Source of the DNA: Hyphomonadaceae bacterium JAD_PAG50586_4
Lineage (GTDB): Bacteria > Pseudomonadota > Alphaproteobacteria > Caulobacterales > Aquidulcibacteraceae
Reading direction: 5' to 3'
Assembly: GCA_023242925.1 (NCBI GenBank)
Contig: CP096134.1
Coordinates: forward strand, 62,001-126,000
Length of the DNA: 64,000 bases
Shown here piece by piece: positions 18,478-28,027 of the stretch; the first letter of the stretch is position 1, and each line of letters begins with the position of its first letter. Under the pieces are notes generated by a model. It was not told the origin of the DNA. It worked only from the letters and a program-made list of their open reading frames with translations, and ran no database searches. The translations under genes and the position numbers were made by a program.

Positions 18478-19674
18478 ATGCGTAGAGCCGCCATCGTCAG
18501 CCCGATCCGCACGCCCGTTGGCAAGTTTCAGGGCGCGCTCGCATCAATGCCGGCGGGCGAATTGGGCGCGGTCATCCTGCGCGCGCTGATCGAACGCACC
18601 AAACTCGATCCGGAACGCGTGGACGATGTGATCTTCGCACAGGGCTACGGCAATGGCGAAGCGCCGTGCATCGCACGCTGGTCGGCGTTGGCGGCCGATT
18701 TTCCGATTTCCGTTCCTGGCTATCAACTTGACCGCCGCTGTGGCTCTGGCCTGCAATCGGTGATCGACGCGGCGATGATGGTGCAGACGGGTGTAGCCGA
18801 CGTCGTCATCGCCGGTGGCGTCGAGAGCATGAGTAACGTCGAGTATTATTCGACCGATCTGCGCAAGGGCGCGCGAATGGGCGAGTCCACGATGTACGAT
18901 CGTTTGTCGCGTGGCCGCGTGATGTCGCAGCCGATCGCACGCTTTGGTGTGATCACCGGCATGATCGAGACGGCGGAGAATCTCGCCAAGGATTACGGCG
19001 TTACGCGCGAGCAGGCCGACGAGTACGCGGTCATGAGTCACAAGCGCGCAACCAAGGCGTGGGCGGAAAACAAGTTCGTGGACGAACTCGCGCCCGTGCC
19101 CGTGCCGCAGAAGAAAGGCGAGCCTATCATGTTCGCCAAGGACGAAGGCTATCGCGTCGACGCGTCGATGGAAACGCTGGGTGCGTTGCGCCCGATCGAA
19201 AAGGGTGGGGTCGTCACGGCCGGGAATGCGAGCCAGCAGAACGACGCGGCGGCTGCGTGCCTGGTCGTGGCCGAGGATAAGCTCGACGAACTGAAGCTCG
19301 AACCACTCGCCTGGTTTCACTCCTGGGCGGCCGCCGGCTGCGATCCCTCACGCATGGGCATCGGTCCGGTGCCTGCGGTGGAGCGCCTGTTCAAGCGCAA
19401 CGGCCTGGGCTGGAAAGACATCGATCTCGTTGAACTCAACGAAGCCTTCGCCCCGCAAGTGCTGGCCGTGCTGAAGGGCTGGGACTGGGACGATCGCGAC
19501 AAACTCAACGTCAACGGCTCTGGCATTTCGCTGGGCCACCCGATTGGCGCCACAGGTGGGCGTATCCTCGCCAACCTTGTGCGCGAGCTGCATCGCCGCG
19601 ACGGCCGCTATGGTCTCGAGACGATGTGCATTGGCGGCGGCCAAGGCCTCGCGGCCGTGTTCGAGCGAGCTTAG
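18478..19674 (+). CDS. Acetyl-CoA C-acyltransferase (thiolase)
   Basis: 398 aa thiolase II family enzyme, which cleaves 3-ketoacyl-CoA with CoA or condenses two acetyl-CoA. Active-site Cys is in DRRCGSGLQS (about residue 88). The C-terminal catalytic elements are GISLGHPIGATGGR (His) and METMCIGGGQG-like CIGGGQGLA (Cys). All catalytic residues are present. Good Shine-Dalgarno (GAGGAAAG) before ATG 18478. The CoA-transferase gene starts at the next base after its stop, so the two form a tight pair. In context it is the thiolytic step of ring-cleavage or side-chain beta-oxidation; degradative versus biosynthetic direction is open. Confidence 0.9.
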   Translation: MRRAAIVSPIRTPVGKFQGALASMPAGELGAVILRALIERTKLDPERVDDVIFAQGYGNGEAPCIARWSALAADFPISVPGYQLDRRCGSGLQSVIDAAMMVQTGVADVVIAGGVESMSNVEYYSTDLRKGARMGESTMYDRLSRGRVMSQPIARFGVITGMIETAENLAKDYGVTREQADEYAVMSHKRATKAWAENKFVDELAPVPVPQKKGEPIMFAKDEGYRVDASMETLGALRPIEKGGVVTAGNASQQNDAAAACLVVAEDKLDELKLEPLAWFHSWAAAGCDPSRMGIGPVPAVERLFKRNGLGWKDIDLVELNEAFAPQVLAVLKGWDWDDRDKLNVNGSGISLGHPIGATGGRILANLVRELHRRDGRYGLETMCIGGGQGLAAVFERA

Positions 19675-20883
19675 GTGCCGCGCGCCATCAGCGCCGACTC
19701 GGTGTTGAGCGCGCTGCCGCATGGCGCGCGGGTTTTAGTGCAGGGTGCGGCGGGCGAGTCGCGCGTTGTAGCGGCTGCAGTACAGGCCGGGATCGCAACG
19801 CGACCTGATCTCTCATTTGTCGGCGTGTTTTTGTCTGGCGTGAACACGAACGCATATGGCGGCGCTTTCACCACATTCTTCCTCACGCCAGAGCTCAAAG
19901 CCGCCGGCGCTCAGTTTCTGCCGCTCGGCTACAACGATATCCTCGCCTATCTGCGTGCCGAACCCATCGACGCCGTGCTCTTCACCGCATCGCCTGCAGA
20001 CGAGGCAGGCCAGTGCAGCTTTGGAATCGCTGTAGATTTCGCCGCTGAACTCTGGCCTCAAATCCCGATCCGCATCGCGCACCTCAATCCGTCCATGCCG
20101 CATACGTTCGGGCACGCCGGTGTACCGTTCGAGGCGTTGACCTATGTGGTGCAAGCAGATGCACCGCTGATCGAACTGAACGAAGCGCCAGATGACGAGA
20201 TCGCGCATGCGATCGGCCGCAACGCGGCTGCATTCGTGCGGGACGGCGCGATCGTGCAGACGGGGATTGGTAAAGCGCCGGGTGCGGTGATGCGGGCGCT
20301 CGGGGCGAAGAAGCGCATACGCCTTCACACCGGTTTCATCAGTGATTGGGTGCTTGATCTGCAGCAGGCCGGTGCGCTCGCCTCAGACGATGCGGTGACG
20401 ACGGGTTTGGCGATCGGCACGCCACGTCTCTATGCGGCGCTTCGGTCCTCGCGTTTTGCATTTCAGCCAGTGGCGCACACGCATGCGCTGGTCGTGTTGC
20501 GCAGCCAGCAGGGACTGATCGCCGTCAACGGCGCGCTTGAGGTTGATCTCTTCGGTCAAGCCTACGCGGAGCGCACCCCGAACGGCTTGTCGTCAGGCCC
20601 AGGCGGTGCGCTGGATTTCTCGCGCGGCGCGAAGCTCGCGGGTGGTTTGCGCATCATCGTGCTGCCGTCGACCGCGCGGGGCGCGAGCCGGATCGTGGCT
20701 CCGGGCGCGGGACGGGGGCCAGTGTCGCTCAGCCGATTTGATATTGATGTTGTGGTCACCGAGTGTGGCGCGGCGGATCTGCGTGGCTGTTCGCACGACG
20801 CGCGTGCCGAGCGTCTCATCGCGATCGCTGCGCCGGCGCATAAAGAAGTGTTGGAAGCCGCGTGGCGTGCGGCGAACGCTTAG
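19675..20883 (+). CDS. Acetyl-CoA hydrolase/transferase family protein
   Basis: 402 aa CoA-transferase of the acetyl-CoA hydrolase/4-hydroxybutyrate CoA-transferase family, which moves CoA between acyl-CoA and a free acid through a glutamyl-CoA thioester. The catalytic Glu is expected in NGALEVDLFGQ (about residue 285). The glycine-rich LSSGPGGALDFSRGA follows, and IVQTGIGKAPGAVM closes the N-terminal domain. GTG start at 19675 abuts the thiolase stop. Its 3' end overlaps the convergent gene by 4 bp. Could recycle CoA onto the pathway acid or trap an acyl product. Confidence 0.85.
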   Translation: MPRAISADSVLSALPHGARVLVQGAAGESRVVAAAVQAGIATRPDLSFVGVFLSGVNTNAYGGAFTTFFLTPELKAAGAQFLPLGYNDILAYLRAEPIDAVLFTASPADEAGQCSFGIAVDFAAELWPQIPIRIAHLNPSMPHTFGHAGVPFEALTYVVQADAPLIELNEAPDDEIAHAIGRNAAAFVRDGAIVQTGIGKAPGAVMRALGAKKRIRLHTGFISDWVLDLQQAGALASDDAVTTGLAIGTPRLYAALRSSRFAFQPVAHTHALVVLRSQQGLIAVNGALEVDLFGQAYAERTPNGLSSGPGGALDFSRGAKLAGGLRIIVLPSTARGASRIVAPGAGRGPVSLSRFDIDVVVTECGAADLRGCSHDARAERLIAIAAPAHKEVLEAAWRAANA

Positions 20884-21242
20884 CGAAAGCCGCCCGTTGT
20901 TTGCGTGGCCGCTTGCGCTTCCATCAACATCGACTCAAGGTTTGACATTGGCGCCTTCAGCATGATGAGACGTGAGAGCTGATGTAGGCGATCGGCGGCG
21001 GCGGCGTTGCGCTGACGCTGCGCCTCCATGATGCCCAAGCTGATCATTTGCTGCACGCGTTGGCGTTTGGTTGGGTCGTGGAGGTCGAAAAGCGCGATCT
21101 GCAGACGGCGCAGGATCGCGCCGAGTGGCGGCGGATCACCGGCGTCGTTGATCTTGCGCTTGTCGCCCCAGCGCTTACCGCCGTCGCGCTGACGGCGGTC
21201 AGGTCCAAAATAGACCTCGTTATCGACCCACTTCTTATTCAC
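20880..21242 (-). CDS. Hypothetical protein
   Basis: 120 aa soluble protein starting at GTG 21242, rich in Arg, Gln and Ala. The N terminus has YFGPDRRQRDGG, a motif I associate with short basic arms of alphaproteobacterial regulatory proteins; the rest is predicted helical. No domain recognised. Codon use and GC are like its neighbours, and the convergent 4 bp overlap with the CoA-transferase gene argues that it is real. Confidence 0.55.
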   Translation of the reverse strand: MNKKWVDNEVYFGPDRRQRDGGKRWGDKRKINDAGDPPPLGAILRRLQIALFDLHDPTKRQRVQQMISLGIMEAQRQRNAAAADRLHQLSRLIMLKAPMSNLESMLMEAQAATQTTGGFR

Positions 21243-21288
21243 GTAGCGGACTTTACGCGATGTTGGCTAACGGCCGATTAGCGAACCT

Positions 21289-22134
21289 CTATCTCTTACG
21301 AATTAGGCCTTCCTGCGCTGCCGATGCTACGAGCACGCCGTCTTCGCGGTAGATCGCGCCGCGATTGAAGCCGCGCGCTCCGGATGCAGAGGGGCTGTCT
21401 TGCACGTAGAGGTGCCAGCGTGAGAAGTTGGTTGGACGATGGAACCAGAGAATGTGATCGAGGCTCGCCGTCTGCACGCCAGACATCCACGACACGCCGT
21501 GCGGGCGCATCGAGGTTCCTAAGAGCGAATAATCGGAAGCATAGGCGAGTAGGGCCTGGTTCAAACCAATATCGTCACCAAGATCGCCGCGCGTGCGAAA
21601 CCACATCTGGTGCGCGGACGGCTTGATCTCGGGGGCCAGAATATTGATTGGCGAGATGTGTCGGGTTTCGATCGGTCGATCGCGTGTCGCGCGCGCCAAT
21701 TCTTCGGGATGGTCCTTAAACACGATGCGCAGCCGTTCGCTCTCCTCTTGAAGCTCTTCCGGGCGCGGCGCGGGCGGCATTTCGTCGGCATGGTCGTAGC
21801 CGTCTTCCGGGATTTGGAAGGAGCAGGCGAGGTTGAAAATTTGCTCGCCCTTTTGGATTGCGATCACACGCCGCGTGGCGAAGCTCTTCCCATCACGCGA
21901 GCGCTCAACTTGGTAGAGCACGGGCTGCGTCGGATCGCCCGGCCGAATGAAGTAGCTCTGCAGCGAATGGCAGATATGGCCGCCGACAGTTTTGTAGGCG
22001 GCGGTCAACGCTTGCGCGACGACCTGACCGCCAAAGATGCGGCCTTTCTCACCAGGCGGCGAGCGACCGAGGAACAGGTTCACCTCGATGGGTTCAAGCG
22101 TGAGAATGTTGACGAGTTCGTCCATCACGGACAT
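21289..22134 (-). CDS. tesB: Acyl-CoA thioesterase II
   Basis: 281 aa double-hotdog thioesterase that hydrolyses medium- to long-chain acyl-CoA. TesB features: GRIFGGQVVAQAL in the first hotdog, HSLQSYFIRPGD, RSRDGKSFATRRV, and in the second half LLAYASDYSLLGT with the catalytic Asp, then SLDHILWFHRP. Full length. Stands 76 bp downstream of a PaaI-type thioesterase gene on the same strand; such enzymes release CoA from dead-end acyl-CoAs and would suit the CoA-dependent pathway upstream. An in-frame ATG at 22125 is an alternative start. Confidence 0.9.
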   Translation of the reverse strand: MSVMDELVNILTLEPIEVNLFLGRSPPGEKGRIFGGQVVAQALTAAYKTVGGHICHSLQSYFIRPGDPTQPVLYQVERSRDGKSFATRRVIAIQKGEQIFNLACSFQIPEDGYDHADEMPPAPRPEELQEESERLRIVFKDHPEELARATRDRPIETRHISPINILAPEIKPSAHQMWFRTRGDLGDDIGLNQALLAYASDYSLLGTSMRPHGVSWMSGVQTASLDHILWFHRPTNFSRWHLYVQDSPSASGARGFNRGAIYREDGVLVASAAQEGLIRKR

Positions 22135-22209
22135 GGGCGCGACCTGGAACAGGATAGGAGGCCCGTTCGATATTGCAGTGCAGCGCCCGGCACAAGCGCT
22201 ACAGCTGAA

Positions 22210-22638
22210 TCAGCGCTCCACCCGCGCAATCGTGGCCAAAGCCGTCGCGACGAGCTTCGAATCTTGGCCTTTTTCAGCGAGAACGTCGGCTTGCACCGTA
22301 ATTTGGCGTTTACCGGCTCGGATCACGCGGCCTTTGGCGCGCAGGCGCTCGCCGAGTGCGGGGCCAAGGAAGTGCAGCGTGTAGCTTGAGGTCACGACAT
22401 CGCCGGCAACGGACGCCGCCGCCCATGCGCAGGCATTGTCGGCGAGAGCGCCAATCACGCCGCCATGCGCGAAGCCGTGGTGTTGCGTCAGCTCCGGTCG
22501 GAGTTCGAGCAAGATTTCGGACTCGCCCGCCCAGCATTTGAGCGGCTGTGCCGCGAGCATCGTGGTGAAGCCCGATTTCTGCACGCTCTGCTTTAGGCGC
22601 TCGAGCATGGCTTCAGGTGTCGCGGGCGTATCTGTCAT
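22210..22638 (-). CDS. PaaI-family hotdog thioesterase
   Basis: 142 aa single hotdog protein. The signature HHGFAHGGVIGALADNACAW contains the HGG loop and the catalytic acidic residue of the PaaI/YdiI group; SSYTLHFLGPALGE and AKGRVIRAGKRQI form the remaining strands. Likely hydrolyses hydroxyphenylacetyl-CoA-like or other aryl/acyl-CoA esters as a salvage enzyme. Same strand as tesB downstream. Confidence 0.83.
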   Translation of the reverse strand: MTDTPATPEAMLERLKQSVQKSGFTTMLAAQPLKCWAGESEILLELRPELTQHHGFAHGGVIGALADNACAWAAASVAGDVVTSSYTLHFLGPALGERLRAKGRVIRAGKRQITVQADVLAEKGQDSKLVATALATIARVER

Positions 22639-22680
22639 GACGCGAGTGTACGCGCGTGCGCGACGCGCTCAATTGTGCCC

Positions 22681-23154
22681 TTAGGGCAGCAATTGGCCGT
22701 AGGCGTCGCACCAGGGATAGCGGCGGCCGCGCCAGGGGCGAGCGAGATGCTCTTCCATCAGCGTTTCGCCAAGATCACGGCCATCGACATTGATGTACGC
22801 GATGGTGCGGCCGTAATAATCGGTGCGGCCCGTTGGGCGGGCCTCGAAGCTTTGTGCGCTCGCGATGAGATCGCGCACGGCTTGCGTTGCTGCTTCGCCT
22901 TGTTCGCGTTCCGCGATGCAGCTCGCGCGGCTACCGGTCTCCGGCGTGTCGACATTCACGAGCCGATAGGTAATGTCTGCTTGGCGGTCTTCCAGCGTGT
23001 CTCCGTCGATGACGCGAATATAGGAATGTGGCGGACCGCGGCTTTCGCCGCTCGCCGACATGAGCGGCGACATCAGCGTCATCCCGCCCGCGCCAAGAGC
23101 GAACAGGAAAACGTAAGTGATCGCACCCAGAAATATGCGTCTGCGCCGCGCCAT
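22681..23154 (-). CDS. Thermonuclease-family (SNase-like) exported or membrane-anchored protein
   Basis: 157 aa. An N-terminal hydrophobic segment (about residues 8-30) acts as a signal anchor. The staphylococcal-nuclease-like OB fold follows: VIDGDTLED, YRLVNVDTPETGSR (metal and catalytic Arg region), and DYYGRTIAYINVDG. Shorter than secreted nucleases, as is usual in alphaproteobacteria. The substrate may be extracytoplasmic nucleic acid, but catalysis is not certain. Ends 42 bp from the thioesterase start. Confidence 0.75.
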   Translation of the reverse strand: MARRRRIFLGAITYVFLFALGAGGMTLMSPLMSASGESRGPPHSYIRVIDGDTLEDRQADITYRLVNVDTPETGSRASCIAEREQGEAATQAVRDLIASAQSFEARPTGRTDYYGRTIAYINVDGRDLGETLMEEHLARPWRGRRYPWCDAYGQLLP

Positions 23155-23280
23155 GGGCGCAGAGAAAGCGCAACCTCTCTTACGGAAACGTAAAAGCTGC
23201 GGGCTCTTGCGCGATTCCTTTAGAAAAGCGCAGTGGTTTTAAAGACTTCCCAACCATGCGTGTGGCGTAATCATGCATAC

Positions 23281-23586
23281 ATGCGTGATCTGGCGCTCCC
23301 TTCGATCTCGCCGCTTGAGTTAGCGGCCGCCGGCGAGGCCCTTTACGGGCGCGACTGGCGGGTAGCGCTGTGCGACGTACTTAATGTCACGACAACCGAA
23401 CTTGCGATGGTGGAGTGCGGGCAATTGCCGGCGCCAACCACATGGCGCGGCGTTTTGGTGAATGTGGCGCAAGAGGTCGCGTATCGGGCGCTTGAAGCCG
23501 CGAGCACGCTTTTGTCGTGTAATGCGAGTGGGGCGGAAGAAATGCCCAGCGAATATTACGCGCCGCAACAACCGCTTTACGCTTAA
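23281..23586 (+). CDS. Small hypothetical protein with possible HTH
   Basis: 101 aa from ATG 23281 (an in-frame GTG at 23233 would add 16 residues). The segment ALYGRDWRVALCDVLNVTTT resembles the short helix-turn-helix proteins of alphaproteobacteria that begin with a gene-size-conserved LYG/LFGxxW stretch, followed by TELAMVECGQLPAP. I do not recognise a named family and treat DNA binding as a guess. Divergent from the nuclease gene and overlapping the stop of the coiled-coil gene by 4 bp. Confidence 0.5.
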   Translation: MRDLALPSISPLELAAAGEALYGRDWRVALCDVLNVTTTELAMVECGQLPAPTTWRGVLVNVAQEVAYRALEAASTLLSCNASGAEEMPSEYYAPQQPLYA

Positions 23587-25746
23587 GCGCTTTTGGCTTC
23601 GCCGTCGTTGGCGTGGAAGCGGCGTTCGATAATCGAAACCGTATCGGCAACCTGCTCTAGCGCGCGCACGCTGCGTTGCTCGACGCCGTGAATACGTTCT
23701 TCCATCCGTTGACGCAGTACTTCGAACTCGCTTGCGAGGTCGTAATCACCAGGATCTGAGGATTCGAGGGCTGAAAGGCGGCGCTCGTTGGCGTCGACGA
23801 AGGCGGAAATGCTCTCACGCAGCGTCTCGAAGGCATCGGCCTGGCGGCCTTCCATGCCGCCTATACGCGACTGCAATTCAGCGATGATCTGGTTTTCAGC
23901 CAAGCCCTCGGAGATGCCGACCTCGAGCTTTTCGATACGCTCTTGCGTTTCCGCGACGGCGTCCGCGTTCTGTGAGGCGAGGCGGCCAATCGTACGGGTG
24001 ACGCTAGCGACCCGATCGATTGTCTCCGAATTGGCTCCCTCAAGGGCTGCGACCCGGCTCAGCATTTCCGCATGTGCGGACGTGAGCGCATCATGTGCGC
24101 TCGTGTTGAGGGTCGAAGCTTCGAGGCGCGTCAGACGCTCGGTGAATTCGATGTCGAGGGGGCGTTCTGCCTCAAGCGCGGCCACACGCTCGCGCAGCGG
24201 CGCAACGATCGTATCGATGCCGGCCTGCGGGTCGCGTTGCTCCAGCACTTGCAGGCGCGTGAGCGCCTCTGCATGGCGGCGACGCAGTTCAGCCAGATAT
24301 TTCATCGATCTGGGCGCGCAGTGCCTTGGCGGCGTCTTCAGCGTGGGCCAGGCGCGCAGCAAGGGCGGTGTCGCCCTCAGTGATGTCTTGAACCACTTTT
24401 TCTAGCGCTGCGATCGTGCAAGCTTCGACGCGGTGGGTTTCCGCCATCACGCGGCGCTGATCTTCGCCAGCCAGTTCTTCGTTTTGTACGATGCGCGCCG
24501 CAAGCGCATCAATGCGCTGGCGCATCGCGAATTCGTTCTGCGAGCTACGCGTATCGAACTTCTCGCGCAAATCGGAAAGCGCCGTCGCCACATCCGAGCG
24601 CCAGGCTTCCGCGTTTGAATCGGTTTCCGTGCGTGCGCGTTGCACTTCCGCCAGCAGATCGGCATCGGCTTGGCGCAGGGTTTCAGTCGCGGTTTCCAGC
24701 GCCGTTTGGGCCGCGTCGGCGACGTCACCCAGGCGCTCGCGCACCTCTTCGTCGAGGCGCGTGACAGCGCGCTCAGCCGTGGCGAGCTTTTCCGCCAGCG
24801 CCGAGGTGCGTTCGGACGCGTCGCTGAACGCCGCCTGCATCCGCGCGCGGGTTTCGTTGGTGCTGCGCGCAATGCTGTTTTCGAGATTGCTGCGCATGTC
24901 CTCGACGTCGCGGACGACGTGGGCGAGGGCCTCATCGCTTTGCTGCGCGGCGAGTTCGGCGGCATGGCGAATCTGGGCGATGCCCGCCTCGATACGCTCG
25001 TCCGTGCCCTCGGCGAATTCGGCGAAGTCGGAGACGACGGCGCGCTTGAGCTCTTCCTGCGCCTCGCTCAGATCCGCTGCGGTGAGCGCCGCGCCGTGCG
25101 CAAGACGTTCTATCCCGTCCACGCGGCGATCGAGTTCTGTGCTCCACGCATCGAGATCGGCGCGGACTTGGGATTGGTTCTCGCCAAGCTCAGCCGTGTT
25201 ATGCGCTGCGCCGTGGGCGATGCGCTCGACGCTCTCCAAGCGTCGGCCAAGATCGCCGCCCCAAAGCCCAAGCTCGGCGCGCATTTGATCTTGCGTTGTG
25301 CGCAGTTCGCCAAGCGCGAGTTCAGTGTCGCCGACGCGTTTGCGCACCAGGGTGAAATTGCCGGTGCTTTCTTGTGTCGCCCGCGCCACATGGTCGGCGG
25401 CGTCGGTGGCGACCATTTCCACCTGATCCAGCCGGCGGGCCAGATCAAACACCGTGGAATCAATGCCCTGGACAGTGGTGTCGAGCGTGCTCACCGAGAG
25501 ACCAAGTCGACGCTCGAGCGCTTCGATGCGCACGCGGAGCGCGAGGTGGTCTTTCTGTGGTGCGCCACTCGGCGGCGTGGGGTCGGGGAGCGGGCGGCGT
25601 GGCGCGGGCGCTGGCGCTGGCGAAGGCGCGCTCATGGCCTGCGCCAGATAATCGCCCAGGCTCATGCCCAGCCGCGCGGCTTCGGCCTCCGCGCGTCGGC
25701 GGGTATCGGGATCAATGCCCGTCAGAACCCAGGAATGCTCACTCAT
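23583..25746 (-). CDS. PodJ-like coiled-coil protein (frameshifted, or two overlapping genes)
   Basis: Large Ala/Glu/Arg-rich coiled-coil protein. The N terminus (GIDPDTRRRAEAEAARLGMS, then LGDYLAQAM) matches the short helical motif that opens PodJ-like polarity factors in alphaproteobacteria. A Pro-rich stretch (to about 63) and heptad-rich coils follow. Repeats of roughly 40 residues are visible, for example RRLESVERIAHGAAHNTAEL against RRVDGIERLAHGAALTAADL. The first frame stops at 24289. A second frame with an ATG at 24305 continues the coil to 23583. Dropping one base of the T3 run at 24300-24302 fuses them (QIDEYLAELRRRH), about 720 aa. Two overlapping genes remain possible. Role in cell polarity or envelope organisation is inference. 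Confidence 0.6.
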
Positions 25747-26074
25747 GATCCAACAGGGATGCAGCGAACGTGCTTAAGGCTGCGTAAAGTTGGAGCTTTT
25801 GCCGCGCGATCACGCGTCGCTCACGAATTGTGACAATCGCCGCCGCAGCAAAACGATCTAGATCGTAAATGAGATGATAAAATTGAGCTGTCGCAGGCTG
25901 CCTGGCGCGCGATTCATGTCATGCTCGTGCTCGCGAATGAGGCGGAGAGGCGCGATTTGCGCGCATGCTGACCTTCAAGCCGCCAGATTCATGTTGTCAG
26001 TTTGTTAAGCATCGAACGGCCGGGGCACTTATGTAGGATAGGGTGGCTGAGGCCGGGGCGCGAACGGAGGCACG
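25747..26074. other. Intergenic region upstream of prkA
   Basis: 328 bp between divergent genes with no supported ORF. It is somewhat more AT-rich in the middle (around 25850-25900 and 25990-26040) and must hold promoters for both sides. I found no clear EcfG (GGAAC...CGTT), RpoH or RpoN pattern by eye. Confidence 0.5.
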
Positions 26075-28014
26075 ATGTCTGAAGATATCTTTCGCAACTA
26101 TGCCCGCACTTTCGAGCAGCGGCGCGAAGCGGAAATGTCGCTGCAGGACTTTTAAGCCTCTGCCGAACCGAGCCTATGGCCTACGCCAGCGCGCATGAGC
26201 GCCTGCTGGCCGCGATCGGCGAACCGAGGATGGTCGACACATCGAAAGACGCGAGACTCGGGCGCATCTTCATGAACCGCACGGTACGGTTCTATCCGGC
26301 CTTCGCGGAATTCTACGGCATGGAAGAGACAATCGAGCGTATCGTCGCTTTCTTCCGCCACGCCGCCCAAGGCCTCGAAGAGCGCAAACAGATCATCTAC
26401 CTGCTCGGCCCTGTCGGCGGCGGTAAATCTTCGCTGGCCGAACGCCTTAAGGCGCTGATGGAAGATCAGCCGATCTATGTGCTGAAGGCCGGCGATCAGA
26501 TGAGCCCGGTGTTTGAGCATCCGCTAGGTCTATTCGACCCGGAAGTTTGGGGCGCGAAGCTCGAAAGCGAATACGGCATCCCGCTGCGGCGTTTGTCTGG
26601 CCTGATGAGCCCGTGGTGCTTGAAGCGCTTGGACGAATTTGGCGGCGACATCACCAAATTCCGCGTCGCGAAGGTCACGCCCTCGCGCTTGCGTCAGATC
26701 GCAATCTCGAAAACCGAGCCAGGCGACGACAACAACCAGGACGTCAGCTCGCTCGTTGGCAAAGTCGATATCCGCAAGCTCGAAATGCACGCGCAAAACG
26801 ACCCGGATGCGTACTCGTATTCGGGCGGCCTCAACCGCGCCAACCAGGGCATGCTTGAATTTGTCGAGATGTTCAAAGCGCCGATCAAGATGTTGCACCC
26901 GCTGCTCACGGCGACGCAGGAAGGCAATTACGTCGGCACGGAAAACATCGGCGCCATCCCGTTCCAGGGCGTCATCATGGCGCACTCGAACGAAGCCGAG
27001 TGGCAGACGTTCAAGAACAACAAGAACAACGAGGCCTTCATCGACCGCATCTACGTGATCAAGGTGCCGTATTGCCTGCGGGTGGATGAAGAGAAGAAGA
27101 TCTACGAAAAGCTGGTGCGCACATCGGAACTTGCTGAAGCGCCATGCGCGCCCGCGACGCTTGAAATGCTCGCCCGCTTCTCCGTGCTCTCGCGCTTGAA
27201 GGAGCACGAGAACTCAAACGCCTTCGCCAAGATGCGCGTCTATAATGGCGAGAGCCTGAAGGAGGTCGATCCAAAGGCGCGCACGCTCCAAGAATACAAG
27301 GACGCAGCCGGCGTCGATGAGGGCATGGACGGCATGTCGACCCGCTTTGCGTTCAAAGTGCTGGCCGGCACGTTCAATCACGACACACAGGAGGTCGCCG
27401 CCGATCCGGTGCACTTGATGTATGTTTTGGAGCAGGCGATCCGCCGCGAGCAATTCCCGCAAGAGCAGGAAGGCAAGTTGCTGGAATTCATCAAGGCCGA
27501 CCTGGCGCCGCGCTACGCCGAATTCATCGGCAACGAAATCCAGAAGGCGTACCTCGAGAGCTACCACGATTACGGTCAGAACTTGTTCGACCGCTATGTG
27601 GATTACGCGGACGCCTGGATTGAAGACATCGACTTCAAAGATTCCGACACGGGCCAATTGCTCAATCGCGAGCTGCTGAACCAAGAACTCTCGAAGATTG
27701 AAAAGCCAGCCGGCATCGCCAATCCGAAGGATTTCCGCAACGAGGTCGTCAAATTCACGCTGCGCGCGCGCGCCAGCCACGGCGGCAAGAATCCGTCATG
27801 GACGTCTTACGAGAAGATCCGCGAAGTCATCGAACGGCGCATGTTCAGCCAAGTCGAAGATTTGCTGCCGGTGATCTCGTTCGGCTCCAAGAAGGATAGC
27901 GACAGCGAGAAGAAGCACGAGGAATTCGTGCTGCGCATGACGGAGCGCGGATATACCGAGCGACAAGTTCGTCGCCTCGTGGAATGGTACATGCGGGTGA
28001 AACAGGCCGGCTAG
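26075..28014 (+). CDS. prkA: PrkA-family serine protein kinase (YeaG-like; frameshifted near the N terminus)
   Basis: AAA+-like Ser/Thr kinase of the stress module found with DUF444 and SpoVR proteins. Walker A is LLGPVGGGKSSLAERL; the C-terminal kinase-like domain runs from about residue 430. An uninterrupted frame begins only at ATG 26176 (MAYASAHERLL). The true start is ATG 26075 with GGAGG just upstream; the first 26 residues (MSEDIFRNYARTFEQRRE then MSLQDF) match the PrkA N terminus, and a missing T in the T4 run at 26150-26153 breaks the frame. Restored: SLQDFLSLCRTEPMAYAS. About 646 aa, the usual family length. Known E. coli counterpart is YeaG, active in starvation. Confidence 0.88.
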
Positions 28015-28027
28015 ATCGGGCGCGCTC

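Noticed and set aside
1..22638. Mobile island with integrase or att sites
   Set aside because: No integrase, transposase, tRNA end or flanking direct repeat is seen, and base composition matches the rest of the window.
23179..23194. Short palindrome (TTACG GAAA CGTAA) between the nuclease and the small HTH-like gene
   Set aside because: Arms are only 5-8 bp and no regulator is linked to it, so it is too weak to call as an operator.
26145..26160. Programmed frameshifting in prkA (and likewise infB, ylxR)
   Set aside because: No slippery heptamer with a downstream structure is evident. The number of similar breaks in unrelated genes makes sequence error the simpler explanation.
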